A stretch of 5,560 nt of DNA from Candidatus Nanopelagicales bacterium (GTDB lineage: Bacteria; Actinomycetota; Actinomycetes; S36-B12): assembly GCA_023264215.1 (NCBI GenBank), contig JALQSY010000123.1:1-5560 (forward strand), in the 5' to 3' direction. A program made the translations under genes and the position numbers. Of the stretch, positions 1 through 5,041 are shown in pieces. Position 1 is the stretch's first letter. The number at the start of each line of letters is the position of its first letter. The notes below the pieces were generated by a model. It saw only the letters and a list, made by a program, of their open reading frames with translations. It was not told where the DNA came from and did not search any database.

Positions 1-737
1 TCTCCCGGGTCCTGCAGGCCGACGGCCGGGGACTGACCATGATCTTCACTCGCACCAAGCGCAAGGCCCAGAAGATCGCCGATGAGCTCACCGAGCGCGG
101 CTTCGCCGTCGGCTCCGTCCACGGCGATCTCGGACAGGGTGCGCGCGAGCAGGCCCTGCGCGCGTTCCGCAACGGCAAGGTCGACGTCCTCGTCGCCACC
201 GACGTCGCCGCCCGCGGCATCGACGTCGACGGCGTCACGCACGTGATCAACTACGAGTGCCCCGATGACGAGAAGACCTACCTGCACCGCATCGGCCGCA
301 CCGGTCGCGCTGGCGCGAGCGGCGTCGCTGTGACCCTGGTCGACTGGGAGGACATCGCGCGCTGGCAGATGATCGACAAGATCCTCGGCCTTCCCTTCAA
401 GGATCCGATCGAGACCTACTCCACGTCCGACCACGTCTACACCGGGCTGGGCGTCCCGCGGGACACCACCGGACGCCTGGGCAAGGACAAGCAGACCCGC
501 GCGGGTCTGCAGGCGGAGCAGGTGGAGGACCTCGGCGAGACCGGCCGCAAGAAGCCCGCGCAGGATCGCGGACGCAGTGCCTCGACGCGCTCGGGTTCCC
601 GTGGCTCGGGTCGCGACCGCGCCGGCCGATCCGGGGGCGCACCCAAGGCTCCCGCGACGGAGTCAGCCGACACGCCCAAGCCGCGCCGGCGGCGGCGCCG
701 CACCAAGCGCGGCGGCGCTCCTGCCCAGGGCGACTAG
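1..737 (+). CDS. DEAD-box ATP-dependent RNA helicase, C-terminal part (5' end outside window)
   Basis: This is the second RecA-like domain and the tail of a DEAD-box RNA helicase, which remodels RNA duplexes with ATP in the cytoplasm. The frame is open from base 3, so the ATG at 39 is an internal methionine and not the start. Counting from that ATG, TRTKRKAQ (residues 4-11) begins the domain. ATDVAARGIDV (53-63) is motif V and YLHRIGRTGRAG (81-92) is motif VI with its arginine fingers. After about residue 145 the protein becomes a disordered basic tail rich in Arg, Gly, Ser and Pro, with a run of six arginines at 216-221, as expected of an RNA-binding extension. Motifs Q, I, Ia and II (DEAD) lie outside the window, so the subfamily (RhlE-, CsdA- or SrmB-like) cannot be fixed. 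The gene converges on the next one, and their stop codons share one CTAG. Confidence 0.95.
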   Translation, partial: SRVLQADGRGLTMIFTRTKRKAQKIADELTERGFAVGSVHGDLGQGAREQALRAFRNGKVDVLVATDVAARGIDVDGVTHVINYECPDDEKTYLHRIGRTGRAGASGVAVTLVDWEDIARWQMIDKILGLPFKDPIETYSTSDHVYTGLGVPRDTTGRLGKDKQTRAGLQAEQVEDLGETGRKKPAQDRGRSASTRSGSRGSGRDRAGRSGGAPKAPATESADTPKPRRRRRRTKRGGAPAQGD

Positions 738-2161
738 CCCGTCGGCATCTGATCCCACTGGCGCAATGCCTCGAGGAGCCCCGGAGAGGTCTCCAGGGAT
801 GCGAGGTCGTCGGCGGTGCACCACCTGGCATCAGCGGCGTCGTCGCCCGCGACGGGCACTCCCTCGCCGCTCATCGCGTAGTCGGCGATGACATACGTCG
901 AGCCCGACTCGCTGCCGCGCTCGACGATGCCCACGAAGCGCGGTTCACGAGCTTCGATGGCGGTCTCCTCGCGCACTTCGCGCACGGCGGCGTCGTCCCA
1001 ACGCTCATAGCCCTCGACACGACCGCCCGGGAGCGACCACAGGCCGCGAGATGGCGCCTGACCTCGGCGTACGAGGAGGATGCGCCCGATGTCGTCGCGA
1101 ACCACCGCCCCCGCGCACGGGACGCTCCAGTCGACCGGCTCCCCCGCGGGCGGCGCGTGGCCCCAGGGGACGTCCACGCCGGCGGGCACGCCGTCGATCC
1201 CGGGCCACGTGGCCATGGACAGGGTGAAGCGGTGCTGGCCGCCCTCCACGTCGGAGACGGGTTCGAGCCCTATGTGAGCGAGGGGACTGTCCACCGTCGC
1301 TGCGTCGCCGAGCCGCGTGATGGCCTCCTGGATCCGGCGTCGCTCGTCGACCGGGAGATAGAGCCACATGGCCGAATGCCACACCACGACGACATGACCG
1401 GGGCGCAGTCCAAGATCGCGTACGTAGGCAAGCGCATCGCGCGTGATGAGTTCAGCGTCGACACCGGCCGCGACATCCAGGGCCTGCCTCAGTCGTTCGA
1501 AACGATCGACGTGGTCAGGCCAGACGAACGACGTGAGCAGCGTCCGGCCGACCGTCGTCGAGGCATCGACCGGCGCCAGGTCGCAGCCACGCCGTGCGCT
1601 CACCGGCGGCATCGCTCCCCACTCGGGATGATCAGCGCCGATGACGCCCCGCTCGACCAGCGCATCCACACGCAGGGACAGCCCCGCCGAGCAGCCGATC
1701 TCGTGCAGGTCGACGGGCAGGGCGAACGCCGCATGAAGTCGACGCAGCAACGCAGCCAGGCCGACGGCCCTTCCCACCTCATTGGTCTGCGGGATCCTCT
1801 CCATGGCCGCCGCGATCTCGTCGCGGTGCTCCTCGATTGTCGCGAGCAGGTGACGGCACATTCGATCTGCGTCATCGCCGTGCGCCATTCCACCGAGCGC
1901 AGGGAGGTAGAGCGCGATCTGCGGCGCCTGCCGTCGCAGGGCCAGTCGCTGCACAGCAGCGAACATGCGCAGGGGGATCATGTCGCCGATGCGCGCGTCG
2001 ACGTAGGGATCCAGCAGGCTGCGCAACGGCTCGTGTTCGTGCCAGGCCACCACGCACTCAGCCCACGCTGCGTAGGTCGGGGCGTCCAGTCGCCGGCACG
2101 ACTCGGCGATATCCGCGAAAATCGCCTCGATGCCCGGCCTGTCGTCACGGCGGAGACCCAC
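734..2161 (-). CDS. DUF2332 domain protein fused to C-terminal Nudix hydrolase domain
   Basis: This is a 475-residue two-domain protein. Residues 1 to about 335 resemble DUF2332, a family of unknown function common in actinobacteria. Visible landmarks are DLHEIGCSAGLSLRVD (151-166), where the Glu/Gly/Ser-Ala-Gly-Leu pattern recalls the nucleotide-binding loop of SAM methyltransferases, and VVWHSAMWLYLP (259-270). Residues about 345-475 form a Nudix domain, a hydrolase of nucleoside diphosphates linked to another moiety. The Nudix box runs from G380 to I402 with E386, R394, E395, E398 and E399 in place, preceded by GLWSLPG. The usual Gly near the end of the box is Ala (A401). The metal-binding glutamates are intact, so activity is likely, but the substrate is unknown. 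The GTG start at 2161 lies six bases after a TAGCCT hexamer, with no Shine-Dalgarno sequence, which suggests a leaderless message. No stop or frame change separates the two domains. Confidence 0.9.
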   Translation of the reverse strand: MGLRRDDRPGIEAIFADIAESCRRLDAPTYAAWAECVVAWHEHEPLRSLLDPYVDARIGDMIPLRMFAAVQRLALRRQAPQIALYLPALGGMAHGDDADRMCRHLLATIEEHRDEIAAAMERIPQTNEVGRAVGLAALLRRLHAAFALPVDLHEIGCSAGLSLRVDALVERGVIGADHPEWGAMPPVSARRGCDLAPVDASTTVGRTLLTSFVWPDHVDRFERLRQALDVAAGVDAELITRDALAYVRDLGLRPGHVVVVWHSAMWLYLPVDERRRIQEAITRLGDAATVDSPLAHIGLEPVSDVEGGQHRFTLSMATWPGIDGVPAGVDVPWGHAPPAGEPVDWSVPCAGAVVRDDIGRILLVRRGQAPSRGLWSLPGGRVEGYERWDDAAVREVREETAIEAREPRFVGIVERGSESGSTYVIADYAMSGEGVPVAGDDAADARWCTADDLASLETSPGLLEALRQWDQMPTG

Positions 2162-2167
2162 GCACCC

Positions 2168-2173
2168 AGGCTA
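2168..2173 (-). promoter_or_regulatory. Putative -10 element of the DUF2332-Nudix gene (leaderless)
   Basis: TAGCCT on the - strand fits the actinobacterial TANNNT -10 pattern and ends six bases before the GTG start. A transcript would therefore begin at or very near the start codon. No clear TTGACA-like -35 hexamer is present 16-18 bases upstream. It faces the divergent promoter at 2217-2222 across 43 bp. Confidence 0.55.
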
Positions 2174-2216
2174 GGCCGCTCTGCGCGAATGCCCCACCGG
2201 GCGGCTCCTCTCGGCG

Positions 2217-2222
2217 TAGCCT
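2217..2222 (+). promoter_or_regulatory. Putative -10 element of the Pr6Pr membrane protein gene (leaderless)
   Basis: TAGCCT on the + strand ends eight bases before the ATG at 2231. There is no Shine-Dalgarno sequence between them, so a leaderless or near-leaderless message is likely. No good -35 hexamer is visible. The 69-bp gap 2162-2230 must carry both this promoter and the opposite one, so their upstream regions overlap. Confidence 0.55.
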
Positions 2223-2230
2223 GTCGGCCC

Positions 2231-2953
2231 ATGAGTCAGACCGCGGCGGCACATCCCACCCGATCGGCGACGACCTGGCGGCGCGCCCTTTTCGGGATCA
2301 ACGGCGTCATCGCGGCGTTCGGCGCCCTCTTCTCCTTCACGCTCACCGTGCTCGGCACGTATCCGAGCCAGAACACCAACCCGACGGCCCTGGGCTTCGC
2401 GGGCCAAGGACTGCTCGGACGGGTCTTCGACTACTTCACCTACTTCACCCTCTGGTCGAACATCCTCGTCGCGATCGTGATGCTGATGCTCTGGGCGCGC
2501 CCCGAGCGCGACAGCTTCTGGTTCCGGGTACTCCGGCTCGACAGCGTCCTCATGATCGTCGTCACAGGCATCATCTACAACGTCGTGCTGGCCTCGACGG
2601 CCAAGAACCAGGGCCTGGAGGTCTGGACCAACTTCTTCCTGCACGTGCTCACACCGCTGGTCACGTTCCTGGTGTGGCTCATCGCCGGCCCGAGGGGCTG
2701 GATCTCGTGGCGCATCATCGCTGCGAGCCTGATCGTGCCGATCATCTGGCTCGTCTTCGCGCTGATCCGCGGCGCGTTCATCGGCGCCTACCCCTACGGC
2801 TTCCTCGACGTGGCGACGTACGGCTACGGCTCGGTGCTGCTCAACGTTCTGGGCATCGTGATCTTCGCGATCGTGATCTGCCTCATCCTGTGGGGCATCG
2901 ACTGGCTCATCAGGCGCCTGGCGCAGGGCGGCCGGACTCCAGCGGTGGCCTAG
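2231..2953 (+). CDS. Pr6Pr family six-helix integral membrane protein
   Basis: This is a 240-residue, strongly hydrophobic protein. Six likely membrane helices lie at about 20-42, 68-89, 104-122, 133-153, 161-181 and 200-225. The short N-terminus is polar and the C-terminus ends in RR...GGR, typical of a cytoplasmic end. YFTLWSNILV (71-80), FFLHVLTPL (135-143) and YPYGFLDV (187-194) match my recollection of bacterial Pr6Pr membrane proteins, which resemble the eukaryotic FAR-17a/AIG1/ADTRP family. Function in bacteria is unknown. By analogy with AIG1 and ADTRP, T73 and H138 could be a Thr-His hydrolase pair; this is inference only. The frame is open upstream as far as 1157, but that stretch is the antisense of the previous gene. 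The ATG at 2231 is preferred because hydrophobic, family-like sequence begins soon after it and a TAGCCT hexamer precedes it. It converges on the acyl-CoA dehydrogenase gene with a shared CTAG. Confidence 0.88.
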   Translation: MSQTAAAHPTRSATTWRRALFGINGVIAAFGALFSFTLTVLGTYPSQNTNPTALGFAGQGLLGRVFDYFTYFTLWSNILVAIVMLMLWARPERDSFWFRVLRLDSVLMIVVTGIIYNVVLASTAKNQGLEVWTNFFLHVLTPLVTFLVWLIAGPRGWISWRIIAASLIVPIIWLVFALIRGAFIGAYPYGFLDVATYGYGSVLLNVLGIVIFAIVICLILWGIDWLIRRLAQGGRTPAVA

Positions 2954-4155
2954 CCGCGGTTCTTGTACTCCTCCAGCAGGCGGCGCGCGATGATCATCTT
3001 CTGGATGTCCGCGGTGCCCTCGCCGATCATGAGCATCGGCGCCTCGCGGTAGAGCCGCTCGATCTCGTACTCCTTGGAGTACCCGTATCCGCCATGGATG
3101 CGGAAGGAGTCCTCCACGACCTCCTTGCAGTACTCGCTGGCCAGGAGCTTGGCCATCCCGGCCTCGAGGTCATTGCGCTCCCCGGAGTCCTTCTTGCGCG
3201 CCGCCATCACCATCATCAGGTGCGCGGCCTCGATCTTGGTCGCCATGTCGGCCAGCTTGAACTGGATCGCCTGATGCTGGGCGATCGGCTTGCCGAACGT
3301 CACGCGCTGCTGGGCGTAGTCCACTCCGAGCTCGAACGCGCGACGCGCGAGGCCGCAGGCGCGAGCGGCGACGTTCACGCGACCGACCTCGACCCCATCC
3401 ATCATCTGGTAGAAACCGCGACCGGGCTCGCCGCCGAGAATGGCGCTCGCCGGCAGCCGCAGGTCGTCCATGACGAGTTCGGTCGTGTCGACTCCCTTGT
3501 AGCCCATCTTCTCGATCTTGCCGGGGATCGTCAGGCCGGGCCGGACCTCGCCGAAGCCGGACGGCTTGTCCACGAGGAACGCCGTCATCCTCTTGTAGAC
3601 CGACGCGTCCTCGGGTGCATCGCCATCGGTGCGGACGAGGACGGCGACCAGGGTCGAACTGCCGCCATTGGTCAGCCACATCTTCTGCCCGTTGAGGATG
3701 TAGTCGTCGCCGTCGCGGACAGCACGGGACTGGATCGCAGCCACGTCGGAGCCGCACCCGGGCTCACTCATCGAGAAGGCGCCGCGCACCTCCCCGGTCG
3801 CCATCAGCGGGAGATAGTGGGCCTTCTGCTCCTGCGTGCCGTGGTGCATGACCATCCACGCCACGATGAAGTGCGTGTTGATGACACCGGACACGCTCAT
3901 CCACCCACGCGCGATCTCCTCGACGACGAGGGCGTAGGTCAGCAGGGACTCCCCGAGGCCGCCGTACTCCTCGGGGATCATCAGGCCGAAGACGCCGAGA
4001 TCCTTCAGGCCCTCGACGATGTCGGCGGGGTACTCGTCCTTGTGCTCGAGGTGGGTGGCGTAGGGCAGGATCTCGTTGTCGACGTAGTCACGGACCGCCT
4101 TGAGGATCTCGACCTGGACGTCGGTGAGCCCCTCCGTTTGAGCCAGACGCGACAT
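2950..4155 (-). CDS. Acyl-CoA dehydrogenase (FAD-dependent)
   Basis: This complete 401-residue enzyme should oxidise an acyl-CoA to the trans-2-enoyl-CoA, passing electrons through FAD to electron-transfer flavoprotein. The order of parts is classical: an N-terminal helical domain (to about 120), a middle beta domain opening with FSMSEPGCGSD (127-137) and including NGQKMWLTNG (155-164), then a C-terminal helical domain. RVTFGKPIAQHQAIQFKLAD (284-303) contacts the flavin and dimer partner. IHGGYGYSKEY (353-363) is the second family signature, and E379 in IGEGTADIQ is at the place of the catalytic base of medium-chain enzymes. Length is normal for the family. The nearby CitE-like lyase suggests branched-chain acyl-CoA catabolism, perhaps of isovaleryl- or isobutyryl-CoA, but the substrate cannot be read from sequence. 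Unlike its neighbours it has a strong ribosome binding site. A stop codon of the J-domain gene lies 30 bp upstream, so co-transcription is possible. Confidence 0.96.
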   Translation of the reverse strand: MSRLAQTEGLTDVQVEILKAVRDYVDNEILPYATHLEHKDEYPADIVEGLKDLGVFGLMIPEEYGGLGESLLTYALVVEEIARGWMSVSGVINTHFIVAWMVMHHGTQEQKAHYLPLMATGEVRGAFSMSEPGCGSDVAAIQSRAVRDGDDYILNGQKMWLTNGGSSTLVAVLVRTDGDAPEDASVYKRMTAFLVDKPSGFGEVRPGLTIPGKIEKMGYKGVDTTELVMDDLRLPASAILGGEPGRGFYQMMDGVEVGRVNVAARACGLARRAFELGVDYAQQRVTFGKPIAQHQAIQFKLADMATKIEAAHLMMVMAARKKDSGERNDLEAGMAKLLASEYCKEVVEDSFRIHGGYGYSKEYEIERLYREAPMLMIGEGTADIQKMIIARRLLEEYKNRG

Positions 4156-4158
4156 GTT

Positions 4159-4166
4159 CCCTCCCT
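4159..4166 (-). promoter_or_regulatory. Ribosome binding site of the acyl-CoA dehydrogenase gene
   Basis: AGGGAGGG lies three bases before the ATG at 4155 (GGAGG core four bases away). It is the only strong Shine-Dalgarno sequence before a visible start in this window and confirms that start. Confidence 0.75.
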
Positions 4167-4182
4167 GCTGTCTCCGGCAGTC

Positions 4183-4188
4183 AGGCTA
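4183..4188 (-). promoter_or_regulatory. Putative -10 element of the acyl-CoA dehydrogenase gene, overlapping the upstream stop codon
   Basis: TAGCCT on the - strand is the same hexamer seen before the other three starts, here 27 bases before the ATG, giving a leader of about 20 bases that holds the Shine-Dalgarno sequence. Its first three bases are the TAG stop codon of the J-domain gene. It also overlaps the edge of the palindrome at 4187-4198. If active, it would let this gene be transcribed independently of the J-domain gene. Confidence 0.45.
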
Positions 4189-4878
4189 ACGCACGTTAAC
4201 GCGGGGCGCGCGGCGTAGCCCGGCGGCTGGGTTGACCGCCGCGATCGCCATGACGAAGGGCAGGGCGAGCACGGGAAGAACCTCCACGACGGGTATCCCG
4301 GCGAGTACCGCGACGACGAGCTGTCCCGCGGTGACGACCGTCCAGCCCGCCGTGCGGGTGACGATGACATGGCCGTGGTCGGCACCGCGGAGGACGGCGC
4401 GGGACAGTGCGACGCACCACAGCGCCGACGCGACTGCCGCAGGGACGACTCCCCACGGCATCTCGACGGAGGTGCCGACCAGCATCGCGAGGACGCTGAG
4501 AACGGCCGCCACCGTGAGGATGGCGACCGTCGACGGCGCAGGAGTGACCAGCACCTTCGACCACGGCTTGCGGGGGCGCAGGGGGACCTCCGGAGCGGCG
4601 GCGGCCGAACCGCGCCCGGCGTCCCGGGCCGCCCCGGGAGCCCGGTCGGCCCCGGCGCGGGCTTGGCGTGATCGCCGCGAGGGCACCGGCTCCGGCTGGA
4701 GCAGCAGGTCACGCGCTGCGCGAATCTCGGCGAAGCGTTGCGCTGAGCCGCCGTGATCGGGATGCGCCATCGAGGCCCATAGTCGGAAGGCCCGCCTGAT
4801 CTCAGCGGCGTCCGCATCGGGTGCGACGCCGAGGAGCCTCGCCGCATGGTCGCGACTGGGCTGACGACTCGGATCCAC
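4186..4878 (-). CDS. J-domain (DnaJ-like) membrane protein
   Basis: This is a 230-residue protein with an N-terminal J domain and a membrane-embedded C-terminus. Residues 9-60 carry the J domain: ARLLGV (13-18), AEIRRAFR (25-32), the invariant HPD at 39-41 in MAHPDHGG, and helix IV to about residue 60. The HPD implies it can stimulate an Hsp70 (DnaK) ATPase. A disordered Arg/Ala/Pro-rich linker (61-110) follows, then about four hydrophobic helices at roughly 117-137, 141-162, 177-197 and 198-216. There is no Gly/Phe region, zinc finger or substrate-binding domain, so it is a type III J protein, probably exposing the J domain to the cytoplasm. What it recruits DnaK for is unknown. The GTG at 4878 is chosen because TAGCCT ends six bases before it. 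It lies between two CoA-metabolism genes on the same strand, with 163 bp upstream and 30 bp downstream. Confidence 0.85.
   Translation of the reverse strand: MDPSRQPSRDHAARLLGVAPDADAAEIRRAFRLWASMAHPDHGGSAQRFAEIRAARDLLLQPEPVPSRRSRQARAGADRAPGAARDAGRGSAAAAPEVPLRPRKPWSKVLVTPAPSTVAILTVAAVLSVLAMLVGTSVEMPWGVVPAAVASALWCVALSRAVLRGADHGHVIVTRTAGWTVVTAGQLVVAVLAGIPVVEVLPVLALPFVMAIAAVNPAAGLRRAPRVNVR
4187..4198. promoter_or_regulatory. Perfect 12-bp palindrome, possible operator
   Basis: TAACG-CA-CGTTA is a perfect inverted repeat with 5-bp arms, followed at once by another TAACG (4197-4201), so that CGTTAACG (4194-4201) is also palindromic. It sits in the -10/-35 spacer of the proposed acyl-CoA dehydrogenase promoter, a usual place for a TetR-type repressor of fatty or branched-chain acid catabolism. 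It also codes the last residues (VNVR) of the J-domain protein, and a short palindrome may arise by chance. Confidence 0.3.
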
Positions 4879-4884
4879 ACCCTC

Positions 4885-4890
4885 AGGCTA
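4885..4890 (-). promoter_or_regulatory. Putative -10 element of the J-domain gene (leaderless)
   Basis: TAGCCT on the - strand is followed by GAGGGT and then the GTG start. The six-base gap matches that of the DUF2332-Nudix gene and predicts a leaderless message. The GAGGG lies too close to the start to act as a normal Shine-Dalgarno sequence. This promoter would separate the J-domain gene from the upstream lyase gene. Confidence 0.55.
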
Positions 4891-4981
4891 GTCGCGAAAG
4901 CCCATGGCGCCAGTGCGCGATCGGCGAACGCCAGCGGCGCAACAGGTCAACCGATCGGGCCACGACGGCTCGGCAATGCGG

Positions 4982-5019
4982 GAAATCGACACCTAGCGCG
5001 CGCCCGAAGCGTCGATTTC
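4982..5019 (-). terminator. Inverted repeat behind the CitE-like gene, possible terminator or 3' stem-loop
   Basis: GAAATCGAC (4982-4990) and GTCGATTTC (5011-5019) are perfect 9-bp complements separated by 20 bases. The hairpin begins 22 bases after the lyase stop codon in the direction of its transcription. A second, mutually exclusive pairing exists between TCGACAC (4986-4992) and GTGTCGA (5022-5028). There is no T-run after the stem, so this is not a canonical intrinsic terminator. A Rho-type end or a stabilising 3' hairpin is possible. Otherwise the 163-bp gap 4879-5041 shows only the J-domain promoter and no gene. Confidence 0.4.
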
Positions 5020-5041
5020 GCGTGTCGAGGAGGCCAGGCGA

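Noticed and set aside
39..41. ATG as the start of a stand-alone helicase C-domain gene
   Set aside because: The frame is open upstream to the window edge and codes typical helicase sequence (SRVLQADGRGLT), so the methionine is internal.
694..719. GC-only hairpin (GCGCCGC at 695-701 with GCGGCGC at 712-718) as helicase terminator
   Set aside because: It lies inside the coding sequence, comes from Arg/Gly codon repetition, has no T-run after it, and such stems are frequent in this base composition.
1157..2230. N-terminal extension of the Pr6Pr protein to 598 residues
   Set aside because: The extension is the antisense of the DUF2332-Nudix gene and looks like shadow sequence. The ATG at 2231 follows a promoter-like hexamer and starts family-like sequence.
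1837..4218. 793-codon open frame on the + strand
   Set aside because: It runs antisense or out of frame through three well-supported genes, its predicted protein is Arg/His/Pro-rich without recognisable domains, and long false frames are common in high-GC DNA.
4005..4880. 291-codon open frame on the - strand overlapping the J-domain and dehydrogenase genes
   Set aside because: It is a frame-shifted reading of both genes, rich in Arg and Ser, while the overlapping frames carry intact J-domain and acyl-CoA dehydrogenase motifs.
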